Shown here: positions 23,544-34,544 of the stretch, in pieces
Layout: every line of letters begins with the position of its first letter
How positions within the stretch are numbered: the stretch's first letter is position 1
Assembly (NCBI GenBank): GCA_027704905.1
Contig: CM051001.1
Coordinates: forward strand, 29,869,149 to 29,933,148
Direction: 5' to 3'
From: Muraenolepis orangiensis
Taxonomy: Eukaryota > Chordata > Actinopteri > Gadiformes > Muraenolepididae
DNA: 64,000 bases
Position numbers and translations under genes: made by a program
The notes under the pieces: model-generated
The model's input: only the letters and a program-made list of their open reading frames with translations
The model's database searches: none
Told to the model about the DNA's origin: nothing

Positions 23544-26500
23544 ATGGAGGCACTGAAGATTGAAAGGGAAAAATTGGCAGTCACTTTTGAGAGAGGATAT
23601 CGCCATATCATCAGGTCAGTGGCATTAATGGGCGAAAATGACATGAAACGCGAGTGGATGGCGCTCCTGTCAAACGCGAAAGACCTAAACTCTGCAAACG
23701 ACAATTATGAGGTAGGTTTGCGGGCCAAAGCAAGTCAGGAACCTGAGGCAGGTAACAGTCAGCTTCTTCAAGACATCACCAATGCCGCTGAGGAGAGCGC
23801 TCAGAAGGTTGAACAGGTCGGTCACGTCATAAAGGCCAACATGTGGACAAGGTTCGCGGAAATCAAACTTTCATCCGCAATTAGACGAGCAGAACGGAGT
23901 CACGAAGGCGCGAAGAGGATCAGTCTAGAAGAGGCAACCCATGACATTTGTAAAGAACGAAGCACACTCACAGAGAACCTCATCATCAAAGCGCGAAGTC
24001 TGTTATCAAGCTGGGAGGAGTGGATCCCTGTAGTTGAGGCGTGCAGCACGAGAAAGTCGCTAGAGGAGCTGGAGGACAAAAGGGATGAACTTTGGGAAAA
24101 GTGTGTGACTGAGTTTGGAAGAATTGAGAAGAAAAATACTGACAAAATGGCCGACAAGGCCGCCGCAGCAAAGCAAATAGCCACCGACGCTCTCGCCGAA
24201 GATGAGAGGAAAAGGGCAGACGCTCTCGCCGAAGAAGAGGCCAAAGATCGAACGACAGATAAAGAAAACAAAGAAGCTATTGCCAAGCTGGAAAGGAAAG
24301 CCGCTGAGGCAAGACTGAGGTCAGCTGATAGCGTGGCCGAGTTTGAGAAAGAGACAGCGAAAGTGAAATTGGAGGCCGAAGGAGAGATCGCTGATGCAAG
24401 GCGGAAGGCGGCCGTGATTGAGTTGAAGGCAGCAGAAATAGCCGCTCAAGAGCGCGCCAAGCTACTGGAGGCTCAGCGGGAGGCATGGGAACAAGCCCGG
24501 GAGGCAGGGCTGGAGAGCGCCACATCTGGAGGCAACCGCACTGGAGCCATCTCCAGGATCAAACTCCCTCCAACAAGGCTTCCCGTGTTCAGCGGGTGTA
24601 TGAGAGATTTTCATCGCTGGCGGAAAGATTGGGAAAGCCTGCAGCGGCAGGGAGACCCATCGGGGTCGCCAGAGGTGAAGAAACTCCACCTCCTCGAGAG
24701 CATAGACCGAAAGGTTTTCGAGGAGCTCAAACTCTCGAGCTACCGCTCAGCGGAAGACGTATTCAAAGCCTTGGAGAATCGGTTTGGAGACAAGGCAACC
24801 ATCGCGCTGCAAATTATTGAGGAATTGGAAAGAATACCGGCGGTAAAAGGAAACCAGCCGAGGAAAGCGATCGACCTTATTCAGGCAGTGGAAAGAGCCC
24901 TCATGGACCTGACAGACTTAGGAGAAGTGGGCGCTATGAAGAACCCACTTGTACTTAAAGCCATCGAGAGCAAACTGCCAGATCGTGTGCAGGAAGGCTG
25001 GATTACCTTTGTAACCGAACCCGAAAACCAAATCACCCCAGACAAGCAATTCGATGCTCTTCTTCTGTTTCTGAAAAGGCAGGAAGTAATCCTCGAAAGG
25101 ATGGCGCGAGTCCGAGGCTCCACAGAAACCTCTGAAAGAGCACCAGAGAAGCCAGTCAGATGGGAGAAGAAGGCGTTCACAAGGGCCACGGAAAAAGACT
25201 CACCGGTAAATAAAGAAGAAGAGGAACATCAAGGTGAGACCAGAGTCACGGGCAGGAGCTCGGAAAGAAGAGAAGAGTGTGACATCTGTGGAAGCGATCA
25301 GCACGGTGGCAAAATATTCTTCTGCCGAAAGTTCAAGAGTCTCAGTCTGGCAGAGAAACGAGCCATAGCAAAGCAAAGCAAAGCCTGTCAGAAATGTTTG
25401 GGCATGCACGGCGCCGACGGAGAGTGTAGTAACCGGTACCTGTGCAGAACGTGTAAGCAGAATGAAGGAGGAGCGAGTCATCACTACCTTCTGTGTCCCA
25501 AGTGGAGTGAGGGAAAGAAGACAGGGCCAGGGCTCTCTGATAAGCAGCGGGAAGTCCTGGACTCTTTGGGGCTCAACCCTGAACAGGAAAAGAGGGTGAA
25601 GGACGCATTCACCAGTAAGGCTTCGATGACGCTGAGCACGGGCGCAGAAGGCGGAAGTCTCTTCGCGGAGAATGGGCCAGAGGAACATCCAGTACTAATG
25701 ATGATATTGACAGTCAAAACAGAAGCAGGTCATGCCCTGGGAACCCTCATAGACCTCGCCTCCGACACAAATTATATCACCAACCGGGCCGCCGATCAGC
25801 TCCAACTGGAGCGGAGGCAAGTAACACTGACTGTGCATGGGGTCGGTGGAATGAAGGTCAAGGTCAAGACTAACAAGTACCTGCTAAAGGTCAGGGCGTG
25901 GAGCAACAACAGATGGAGTCCCCACGAGATGGTATGCTACGGGCTCGACACGATCGCTCGTGCAGACAAGGTCATCAGTCCAGAGCGACTCTGTAAGTTC
26001 TTCCCTGGGGTCGAGAAGAAAGAGCTGGTCCGACCTGAGGAAATCGAGCTCTTGATCAGCCACCGAGAGGGACGACTCGCTCCACGGTGGATAAGAAGGA
26101 CGGGAGACTTAGTGCTGTGGGACGGGCCTCTGGGGAAGACCGTGGGAGGAACGCACCCAGACCTGTTTGAAAGTTGGGAAAGATCCGCACACAACTCCCA
26201 GACGCACTTTGCGCGTTCTCTGAGAACGGAGGCAGTAAGATTTGAGGAGATCCCCTGCAAGACGCCCAGCGCCAAAGAAGAGGATGGAGACCAGAAGCCG
26301 CAAGGTCATGAAAAGACCGGGAGAACAGCTGCAAGCAGCAAAGAGGTCCTCGAGTGGTGGAGCTGGGATAGCATCGGCGCCGCGTGCGAGCCAAAATGCG
26401 GAGGGTGTCGCTGCGGAAATTGTCAGCCGGGCGGGAAAGAGATGACTCTCGCAGAGGAAAAGGAGGTCGAAATCATCAAAAAGGGCTTGACTTACGTAAT

Positions 26501-26693
26501 GTCTGATGACCACAGCGACCTGCCGCACTGGGACACAGAGTACCCGTGGACTGAGGACCCCAGCTCGCTCCCGAACAACAGAGGAGCGGTAGAGGCTACA
26601 TTCCGGAGGACCGAGAAGCGATTGGAGAGGGACCCGGTGTGGAAAGCGGCATACGCGGCGCAGGTGCATGAGATGGGGCTGCGGTCGAGTTAA
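23544..26693 (+). CDS. BEL/Pao gag-protease polyprotein
   Basis: 1049 codons. Residues 1-200 are helical Gag. About 200-330 is a long Ala/Glu/Lys-rich coiled coil. About 345-530 is the Pao-type gag domain (DUF1759), starting LPTRLPVFSG-like with RWRKDWESL and IDLIQAVERALMDL. About 578-652 holds Cys/His clusters (CDICGSDQHGG, CRTCKQNEGG) that bind nucleic acid. About 715-800 is the aspartic protease-like domain (DUF1758), with GTLIDLASDTNYIT where related proteases have D-T/S-G. Residues 985-1049 are the lead-in to RT. The ORF stops at 26693 because a small indel shifts the frame; the next ORF continues RT in another frame. The start Met has ATG context CAAAATGG. Confidence 0.85.
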   Translation: MEALKIEREKLAVTFERGYRHIIRSVALMGENDMKREWMALLSNAKDLNSANDNYEVGLRAKASQEPEAGNSQLLQDITNAAEESAQKVEQVGHVIKANMWTRFAEIKLSSAIRRAERSHEGAKRISLEEATHDICKERSTLTENLIIKARSLLSSWEEWIPVVEACSTRKSLEELEDKRDELWEKCVTEFGRIEKKNTDKMADKAAAAKQIATDALAEDERKRADALAEEEAKDRTTDKENKEAIAKLERKAAEARLRSADSVAEFEKETAKVKLEAEGEIADARRKAAVIELKAAEIAAQERAKLLEAQREAWEQAREAGLESATSGGNRTGAISRIKLPPTRLPVFSGCMRDFHRWRKDWESLQRQGDPSGSPEVKKLHLLESIDRKVFEELKLSSYRSAEDVFKALENRFGDKATIALQIIEELERIPAVKGNQPRKAIDLIQAVERALMDLTDLGEVGAMKNPLVLKAIESKLPDRVQEGWITFVTEPENQITPDKQFDALLLFLKRQEVILERMARVRGSTETSERAPEKPVRWEKKAFTRATEKDSPVNKEEEEHQGETRVTGRSSERREECDICGSDQHGGKIFFCRKFKSLSLAEKRAIAKQSKACQKCLGMHGADGECSNRYLCRTCKQNEGGASHHYLLCPKWSEGKKTGPGLSDKQREVLDSLGLNPEQEKRVKDAFTSKASMTLSTGAEGGSLFAENGPEEHPVLMMILTVKTEAGHALGTLIDLASDTNYITNRAADQLQLERRQVTLTVHGVGGMKVKVKTNKYLLKVRAWSNNRWSPHEMVCYGLDTIARADKVISPERLCKFFPGVEKKELVRPEEIELLISHREGRLAPRWIRRTGDLVLWDGPLGKTVGGTHPDLFESWERSAHNSQTHFARSLRTEAVRFEEIPCKTPSAKEEDGDQKPQGHEKTGRTAASSKEVLEWWSWDSIGAACEPKCGGCRCGNCQPGGKEMTLAEEKEVEIIKKGLTYVMSDDHSDLPHWDTEYPWTEDPSSLPNNRGAVEATFRRTEKRLERDPVWKAAYAAQVHEMGLRSS

Positions 26694-27879
26694 ACGAGGA
26701 AACGATCAGTAAGTGGGACGGACCTGTGTGGTACGTAAGCCATCAGATCGCTCCCAACCCCCACTCTGCCTCCACACCGGTGCGGCTCGTGTGGAATAGC
26801 AGCCAGGAGTTTCGGGGAACCAGTTTAAACAGCATTCTGCTGAAGGGCCCGGACGTTCTGAACCCCATCCGTGCGGTCCTGTTGAGATTCCGGACCGGAG
26901 AGCATGCAGCCATCGGGGATATTAGGAAAATGTACAACTCTGTTTGGTTGCGAGAAAGGGAAGTCCACCTCCACCGCTTTCTATGGAGGGACACGGCGGA
27001 AGAAAAGATCAAAACCTACGCAATTACCCGCGTCAACATCGGGGACAAGCCAGCCGGATGCATCGCCCAGCTGGCCATGAGGGAGACGGCAAGGCTGCCA
27101 GAGTTCGCCCACCTAAAAGAAGAGCGGAGAGCGCTTGAGGAGGACACCTATGTAGACGACATTCTAACGTCTCATAACGACAGGAGAAAGCTGAAGAGCA
27201 TCACGGAGGGAATCGAAAGGATACTCAACGCTGGAGGTTTCGCTCTAAAACCATGGATCCAGTCAGGTCAAAGTGGGAGGAGCAAATAAAGCCAGCCTGC
27301 AAAAACAAAGGCCAATATGGAGCCAGAATCAGAGGTGTTGGTGCTGCCTAATCAGCTGAGCGAGGAAGACAACAAAGCGCTTGGAGTCGGGTACCATGCA
27401 GAAGGGGATAAGTTGTTCCTTATGGTTTCCATCAACTTCTCCAAAAAGAAACTGAAGGTGAGGACAGAAACCAATCTCTCAGAAGAAGAAATTGAGGAAG
27501 GAACGCCGAGCCCCCTAACGAGAAGGGAGCTATTGAGCCAGGTGGCGGGCCTGTATGATCCCGTGGGTTTGGCCACCCCGGTGAAGGAAAAAGGTGCCAT
27601 CCTGGTCAGAAAGGCCTTTCAGGAGATGGGGAAATCCGACATCAGACAGAACACATGGGACAACCCACTCCCCCTTGAGCTCCGAGCCGACGCAATCAGG
27701 CTCTTCAAAGAGTATGCGAGACTTGGAAAGGTCAGATTCGAGAGGAGCCTAACACCGCCTGGATGGGAAAGAAGGCCATGGGGCATCACCTTCTCGGACG
27801 GGAGTGATAATGCGTTCGGTGCCGTCCTCTACCTGAGGTGGGAAACATCCAGGGGAGTGGCTGTGAGGCTGGTCGAGTC
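26694..27879 (+). pseudogene. BEL/Pao pol: RT and A17-like region, interrupted
   Basis: 26726-27289 encodes the RT palm: VRLVWNSSQEFRGTSLN, AIGDIRKMYNSV (motif A region), VNIGDKPAGCIAQLAMRETA and the intact catalytic TYVDDIL. An in-frame stop at 27287-27289 separates it from 27317-27879, which reads LLSQVAGLYDPVGLATPVKEK and ITFSDGSDNAFGAVLYLRWE, the A17-like connector and the start of the RNase H-like fold. It runs directly into the Ns at 27880. Confidence 0.85.
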
Positions 27880-28879
27880 NNNNNNNNNNNNNNNNNNNNN
27901 NNNNNNNNNNNNNNNNNNNNNNNNNNNNNNNNNNNNNNNNNNNNNNNNNNNNNNNNNNNNNNNNNNNNNNNNNNNNNNNNNNNNNNNNNNNNNNNNNNNN
28001 NNNNNNNNNNNNNNNNNNNNNNNNNNNNNNNNNNNNNNNNNNNNNNNNNNNNNNNNNNNNNNNNNNNNNNNNNNNNNNNNNNNNNNNNNNNNNNNNNNNN
28101 NNNNNNNNNNNNNNNNNNNNNNNNNNNNNNNNNNNNNNNNNNNNNNNNNNNNNNNNNNNNNNNNNNNNNNNNNNNNNNNNNNNNNNNNNNNNNNNNNNNN
28201 NNNNNNNNNNNNNNNNNNNNNNNNNNNNNNNNNNNNNNNNNNNNNNNNNNNNNNNNNNNNNNNNNNNNNNNNNNNNNNNNNNNNNNNNNNNNNNNNNNNN
28301 NNNNNNNNNNNNNNNNNNNNNNNNNNNNNNNNNNNNNNNNNNNNNNNNNNNNNNNNNNNNNNNNNNNNNNNNNNNNNNNNNNNNNNNNNNNNNNNNNNNN
28401 NNNNNNNNNNNNNNNNNNNNNNNNNNNNNNNNNNNNNNNNNNNNNNNNNNNNNNNNNNNNNNNNNNNNNNNNNNNNNNNNNNNNNNNNNNNNNNNNNNNN
28501 NNNNNNNNNNNNNNNNNNNNNNNNNNNNNNNNNNNNNNNNNNNNNNNNNNNNNNNNNNNNNNNNNNNNNNNNNNNNNNNNNNNNNNNNNNNNNNNNNNNN
28601 NNNNNNNNNNNNNNNNNNNNNNNNNNNNNNNNNNNNNNNNNNNNNNNNNNNNNNNNNNNNNNNNNNNNNNNNNNNNNNNNNNNNNNNNNNNNNNNNNNNN
28701 NNNNNNNNNNNNNNNNNNNNNNNNNNNNNNNNNNNNNNNNNNNNNNNNNNNNNNNNNNNNNNNNNNNNNNNNNNNNNNNNNNNNNNNNNNNNNNNNNNNN
28801 NNNNNNNNNNNNNNNNNNNNNNNNNNNNNNNNNNNNNNNNNNNNNNNNNNNNNNNNNNNNNNNNNNNNNNNNNNNNNNN
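27880..28879. other. assembly gap of exactly 1000 N
   Basis: A round-number run of N means a placeholder gap of unknown true length. Open frames reported across it are meaningless. The flanking contigs are probably mis-oriented relative to each other (see testican exons). Confidence 0.99.
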
Positions 28880-29164
28880 TGCTGTCTTGATCTGTCTGAT
28901 GTTGATGCGAGAAGCCTTCTGTAAATATATATATTTTTTAATGTTTTTTGAGATTTCGAATTCCGTCAGAAAAAATGTATATCATAAATCCAACTTCCTA
29001 TGTCTTAGCATTTGTAAGACTTTAAAAAAAGGAGATTTACGACAATATACTAATTCAGGTCTTATTAGATCTTACTTTTAATTCAATGCTTTTTTATTGA
29101 TACTCTACACAGGAGGACACTAACTACAAACCTTACTCAATGATACATTCATTTTCCATAATCA
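28880..29164. other. unassigned A/T-rich DNA next to the gap
   Basis: No BEL/Pao continuation is recognisable on either strand, which fits the contigs not being true neighbours. Confidence 0.4.
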
Positions 29165-29336
29165 AAGCCAAGGAAAGGAGGAGAGAAGAGTAGGGGAGAG
29201 GAGAGGAGGGTAGGGGAGGAGAGGAGAAGAAAGGAGGAGGGGATAATAGAGGAAAGGAGAGGAGAGGAGAGCAGGCGAGAGGAGGGGAGGGGTGAGGAGG
29301 GAAGTGGAGAGGATAGGAGGAGAGGAGGGGAGGGGT
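29165..29336. repeat. purine-rich (GGAGA)n low-complexity tract
   Basis: About 170 bases of GGAGA/GGGGA variants, all purine on +. Confidence 0.9.
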
Positions 29337-29569
29337 CCGGCCAACATAATCCATCCTCTTACGGCTCTTTGTGTTCTTGTCAGACACTGCTGCTGGGACA
29401 AATGTAATTTAGCCAGGTGATTTAGCCCATTCACTGGCTGACAATTCCCTCCTGCTGCTGTGGATGCTAAGCTTCATGCCGGCTCCCCTGGGGTGAAGAG
29501 GGTGTCCAGGTTAAATAATCCCATTTACCATAACTGACACTGGCTTAGAGTGTTAACCTTGTTGTAACG

Positions 29570-29584
29570 TACACACACACACAC

Positions 29585-29662
<78 letters not shown>
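29570..29662. repeat. (CA)n microsatellite
   Basis: About 90 bases of CA. Confidence 0.97.
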
Positions 29663-29724
29663 CACACCAAACAGCCGTTAGGGTTTGGTGTCGGGGGATC
29701 AAACCTCCTGAGGTACTGCCTCTC

Positions 29725-29762
29725 CATATATATATATATATATATACTGTATATATATATAT
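29725..29762. repeat. (TA)n microsatellite
   Basis: Two TA runs around ACTG. Confidence 0.85.
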
Positions 29763-29978
29763 GTGCATGTGTGGTGGAGACATGAGGTTTTCAGACTGAA
29801 TGACAGTTCTGGTGTGTCTGAAAGGGTGTAAATAAAGGTTATGATCAAATGAACAGATCACGAAGGAACATCTCGTCATGGTCATTGCTGCCGTCGACGC
29901 ACACACATGCCTATGTTTGTGTGTATGTCTGTAGGTGTGCAGGCAAAACCGTGGATACACTGCTCTTCAATAACTACG

Positions 29979-29983
29979 GTGTG

Positions 29984-30014
<31 letters not shown>

Positions 30015-30023
30015 TGTGTGTGT

Positions 30024-30068
<45 letters not shown>

Positions 30069-30073
30069 TGTGT
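29979..30073. repeat. (GT)n microsatellite with GG interruptions
   Basis: GT repeat interrupted three times by an extra G. Confidence 0.95.
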
Positions 30074-30246
30074 ATCTACAGATATATAACACAGAATATG
30101 CAAAACAACACATCAATGACTTACATTGCCTAGCCGGATACTGCGTTGCAAAATAGTAATGTATTATATGTTTTAATGTAAAATTAAAAAAACATTAAAA
30201 TATATGGTATGGATCTGCTGATCCTACCAGACAGACAGCTACTCAC

Positions 30247-30367
30247 CGGCCTGAGTGGTCCAGTGTGTTGGTTTGCTGGCTTCCTGACCAGGGAGACACG
30301 GACACCGGCCGTCACACTTCACAGAGATCACCTTCCCGGACAAACAGCCGTGGAAATCCAGCTTGCA
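30247..30367 (-). CDS. testican (SPOCK family) exon, second half of Kazal domain
   Basis: On minus, an acceptor (GTGTCCACTGTTCCAG) precedes a 121-base exon starting in phase 0: CKLDFHGCLSGKVISVKC, then DGRCPCLPGQEASKPTHWTTQ. It ends with one base before a consensus donor GTGAGTAG. The cysteine spacing completes the Kazal module begun at 16931-17066 (first half ends GHTYSSQ, phase 0; testicans continue CKLE/D). The fit of phase, length and sequence is very good, but this exon is on the opposite strand from its partner and across the N gap. The acidic/Pro-rich linker after CPC leads toward the SPARC-type calcium-binding domain, whose exons are not in the window. Confidence 0.9.
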
Positions 30368-30840
30368 CTGGAACAGTGGACACAAACGTACCATTTCTCT
30401 GGGTCAATTCCTCCAATTCGTTTTGGAGCCAACACCCACATGAAATATGTGTTACACAGAAATGACAGCGAGACAGAGCAGGAAGTGAACAAAATCTATA
30501 TCTGAAAAGGCCTGTGAAATGTATTCCTAAAGCAGAACTATATTCTGATAAGCTGCTGGTTGATTCTGATGCACAGAAAGATGAAGAATTGCCATTTACT
30601 TTTTTTTTTTCCTGAAAACACAAGTTGTGTTCCACAGATTTAAAAGCAAAGGTATGTGTTGTTGGTCTATAAGCATTCTAGTTCTACCCCTTATCCTCAT
30701 TTTCAACATTTGTAGACGAAACATGAAACTGGCTCCCATCCAGGGATCAGCCTCATTACACTAAACAATGAGCAGAACACGTCTTATGGAGAGCTCTGGC
30801 TCATGAATATTATTATTCAGACAATGATTGTTATTATTTA
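30368..30840 (-). other. testican intron, unassigned
   Basis: Upstream of the exon on minus; no further exon or repeat is recognised. Confidence 0.4.
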
Positions 30841-31045
30841 GGGTGGCAGGATAGCTCAGTCTGGTGGGACTTGGCTTGGGAACCGGAAGGTCGCCAGTTC
30901 AAGTCCCCAAAAACAGCTAGACACTGCCCAGGTGCCCTTGAGTAAGGCACCAGGCACCTACACTGCTCCCCTGGGCGCTGTTTATACAATAGCTGCCCAC
31001 TCCTCCTAATTCTAGGATGGGTTAAATGCAGAATGGAAAAAATGG
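30841..31045 (+). repeat. tRNA-derived SINE, copy B
   Basis: GGTGGCAGGATAGCTCAGTC (A box) and TCGCCAGTTCAAGTCC (B box, one change from GGTTCAAGTCC) head the same body as copies at 15800 and 56874 (ATACAATAGCTGCCCACTCC, GGATGGGTTAAATGCAGA). The best-preserved 5' end of the three. Confidence 0.88.
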
Positions 31046-31388
31046 GCTGGAGTCAATATATTGAAGATGGAAGGAACAGTTAAGAGGGAGGAAATCAAAG
31101 GCATACTGGACCTGGGGAACAGAGCCACTGAATCTCATTGACCAAAAAAAGAAACCCCATAAAGACCAAAATGTGTTCAAGATGAAAATTAACAGATAAT
31201 ACACCCAAACTGCTGCAGGCCGATGTCTGCTGCCTATGCCTCCTTTTCTAGTTTTGATGCTATAGGAACGAGACAGACTCCAATCAGGGGGTAAGTACAT
31301 GCATATGCAGAAGTTCTGTAAAAAAACACACACACAGTGTACACAAAACATATGGTGTAAAACTGCTAGTTAGTATTAATACTGGAAT
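31046..31388. other. unassigned non-coding DNA
   Basis: No gene or repeat family is recognised. Confidence 0.4.
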
Positions 31389-31531
31389 CATGCTTGTGGA
31401 CTGGGTGTGTGGTTGGTGGCTGGTTTAAGCAGCCTCACCTGCCCTGAGTCAGACTGTTTACTCTATGGCTGGTGAGGCTGCACACCTGTGTGTCATTGTT
31501 AATCAAGTGACACAGGTTAAAACAGCTACCA

Positions 31532-31566
<35 letters not shown>

Positions 31567-31625
31567 ACACACACACCTCTCTAAATGAGAGAGCTCTAGT
31601 TCTGCTCTGTTCACCATGATTTAGA
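31389..31625. repeat. CA-tailed dispersed repeat with inverted arms
   Basis: GGTGGCTGGTTTAAGCAGCC near 31415 and GGTTAAAACAGCTACCATC at 31514 are imperfect inverted arms; (CA)n sits at 31532-31577. Related sequence lies at 14555-14665 in the opposite orientation. The family is not recognised. Confidence 0.5.
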
Positions 31626-31844
31626 ACTATGACCTTTGTCCCCCTGGGAGGAGCTTTCCTTGGCTACCTCAAGGTCACATGACGTCTGAACCCCCTGGGG
31701 TCCATCGCCACCAGCGTCACCTTTGATGAGATGACAGTTTAGCTATAAACTGTCACAGTGCAATGAGGGATGTTATTGTTGTATTGTTACAAACAACGCT
31801 AAAGATTTGCTGGATCCCACGGCAGCAAAGGCGGCAACTATGAA

Positions 31845-31922
31845 AGTAATAGGAAGTAATAGGAAGTAATAGGAAGTAATAGGAAGTAATAGGAAGTAAT
31901 AGGAAGTAATAGGAAGTAATAG
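31845..31922. repeat. (AGGAAGTAAT)n 10-bp array
   Basis: Seven perfect copies plus partial ends. Each copy holds an AGGAAGT core that fits the ETS-factor consensus. Whether ETS proteins bind is untested. Confidence 0.95.
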
Positions 31923-32928
31923 GCACATCCTGAAGTCACTGGATGGAAATGAAGACCATTCAACTCTTTTGAAACAGCCCACTGGCCAGAAATCAGCTGG
32001 GCACCAATCGTCCCTTTAAAGAGCTGTGCACTTAATTGCCTTACATCTGTTCCCATCCCTGAGCAGATTGGTACAACCTCCACCTCAGCCCTTATTTTGA
32101 TGGATGATGTTTATGACCACAGTCATGTCTGTGTGGGCTCTTGATCCGTACATGGAAGCAGTCCCATCCACACCAAAGTCAAGTCACACATCAATTCATA
32201 TGTATGCTAATATTTGTATATGATAATTAAAGTGGGCAGGTATTTAAATCCTTAACCTTAACCCAAACATGGTGACGATCTCAGACCACAGAGAGATACA
32301 CAAAGGCTGATGAGTTACACTTTCTTCAGCCACATATTGTTGTGGTGGAAAGCGACCATCTTTCAACGTGAAGTTGGATAGAATACTTGCTTTGTGGCGT
32401 GCACGGTGGGTGTGGGGGGAACTGAACAAGATGTTCATGACATGTTTTAATTAAATTCACAAATTGAACATGTCATTTTTAATTATGAGGCAGACTTGCG
32501 GTCTCCTGTCATCTGGGTGACTTGGTGGCAAACGGCAGAGGAAGCATGTCAATAGAATCTTAAAGCTCTTTGACTCCATTAGAGTTTGACCTCAGCTCTC
32601 TATCTGTCATTGCCAGGGGAAGGAGACCACGTGAGGAGGTGAGCGATGAGAAGAGGAGTGTGAGTGGGGGCGCTGGGGGGGAGGATGGGCACGGGATAGA
32701 TGGAAAGATGATTGATGGTTAAAGGGAAATGGGATATAAGACTGGAATGCACAACTCACACGCACATACACAACATATACGCGCACATACAAATAGCCTT
32801 TTTCCCTCAAATGCACGCACACACTCATATACAGATACAACTCCTATCTACAAAATGTCCCATCCCACGTAACTGTCCACATGAAACATCCCATCCAATC
32901 ACCATCCACAAGGTTGACTCAAAGAGGA
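31923..32928. other. unassigned non-coding DNA
   Basis: No recognisable gene, repeat family or exon; ordinary A/T-rich sequence with CA-rich bits near 32750-32850. Confidence 0.4.
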
Positions 32929-33335
32929 TGGGAAGAGAGACAGGAGCTCTGGGTGGTTATGGAACAGAGGAGGAGGAAGAGGAGGAGGAGGAGGAGGGAG
33001 TGAAGAGAGACAGGAGCTCTGGGTGGTTATGGAACAGAGGAGGAGGAGGAGGGTGTGAAGAGAGACAGGAGCTCTGGGTGGTTATGGAACAGAGGAGGAG
33101 GAAGAGGAGGAGGAGGGAGTTAAGAGAGACAGGAGCTCTGGGTGGTTATGGAACAGAGGAGGAGGAGGAGGGGGTGAAGAGAGACAGGAGCTCTGGGTGG
33201 TTATGGAACAGAGGAGGAGGAAGAGGAGGAGGAGGAGGGAGTGAAGAGAGACAAGAGTTCTGGGTGGTTATGGAACAGAGGAGGAGGAGGAGGAGGAGGA
33301 GGGAGTGAAGAGAGACAGGAGCTCTGGTGGGTTTG
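32929..33335. repeat. GAGACAGGAGCTCTGGGTGG minisatellite
   Basis: Six to seven units of about 55 to 70 bases: GAAGAGAGACAGGAGCTCTG, GGTGGTTATGGAACAG and a variable (GGA)n tail. A 198-codon open frame across it reflects unit structure, not a gene. Confidence 0.93.
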
Positions 33336-33367
33336 CCTGCAGTAGAATGGGAGGAGAGTATAGGAAT

Positions 33368-33473
<106 letters not shown>

Positions 33474-34544
33474 TTGGGATGCGGGGGGGGTTAGTTGTGA
33501 TTTTTCAGATAAATGCAATTGTTTATGTCTCAACCTATTGCAAAACTATTCCTGGTGCAGGTATATAACACTTATTCATTGATTTATGAATCAATAACTG
33601 ATTTAATGAATCAATTCATTCATTATTGAATTCATGTGTAATTAATTCATGTGTTAATTTGTAACTGTGAACACCACGCAATGTCCCCTTCAGGCCTTCA
33701 TCTGTCATACCTGCCCACTTTTTTTGCAGGTTTCCCGCAGTTGTATACCCTTTCTCCCACTGTGCCCCCTATTGGTTATTACTCCCACTAATCTCCCGAT
33801 ATGGCGATAGACATATCAAATTAGCGTTTCTCTGTGTTTCTGTGTGGATATCATTTGCCAGATTGGATTGGAGGACAGCACATTTGTCTGGCGGTATCTG
33901 GTACCCCATTCTCAACTCCTGATGTTCAAATGAATATCCGGGGCAATCAAGAGTGGATTATTGGATACACATACTCAAACCCTGACCCTAACCCTCGCAT
34001 TCAGTCTATGACCAGACGCACACAACACCCAACAATGGTCAGAAACACTTCATGTGACTCCGAACCACTCTGTCTGGGGTTTCCCTTTCAAACTACAACT
34101 GGAACACTGGGTTGCAGATACACACCAAACCTTTCCCTCCTCTCTTCATTGTTTTTGTTGCAAGTTTTGTTGAAAAAGGGAAAGTCTTTTGTCGTGGACG
34201 CTGTTGCATACGTTGGACACACAGCTGGTGTACTCCCCTTGCAGAGCTGACAAATCCAAAAAAAATTAAGCTAGGCAAGCTTCCCTTTCCTAAACCGGAG
34301 TAGCAGCGGTTACAACAGCGGTTGACCAAACGACTCTAGCCAAAATTACACGGGTGGCATACCCCCTCTAACCTAAGGTATTTAACAATGAGTTACCTAC
34401 GTGGTATAAATGTAAAGAGGCCTCTGTCTAAACTGTCCCCAAGACCTGAACCCATACAAACCAACGTAGGGACGTGCATGTCGTGAGGGTGTCAAACAAA
34501 AGAGAGTGAGCTGCAACAAACAGGGAGCCTTTAAACAGGGAGAA
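33474..34544. other. unassigned non-coding DNA
   Basis: A 138-codon open frame at 33834-34250 has no recognisable domain. No repeat family is recognised. Confidence 0.4.

Larger units (their letters stand above)
22400..27879 (+). mobile_element. BEL/Pao LTR retrotransposon, truncated by the assembly gap
   Basis: Gag-protease ORF followed by reverse transcriptase and the A17/RNase H-proximal region in the BEL/Pao order. The right part (rest of RNase H, integrase, 3' LTR) falls in the N gap. The left boundary is uncertain: no second LTR is available for comparison, so the 5' LTR plus leader is placed loosely at 22400-23543. Two breaks (frameshift near 26670-26690, stop at 27287) show that this copy is defective. 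Confidence 0.85.

Noticed and set aside
27317..28924. 535-codon open frame across the gap
   Set aside because: Only 27317-27879 is sequence; the rest is N and the tail after 28880 is unrelated DNA.
32712..33308. 198-codon Gly/Glu/Trp-rich open frame
   Set aside because: Entirely within a GAGACAGGAGCTCTGGGTGG minisatellite; unit repetition, not a gene.
33980..33996. CCCTGACCCTAACCCT, telomere-like
   Set aside because: Too short and imperfect to be an interstitial telomeric array.
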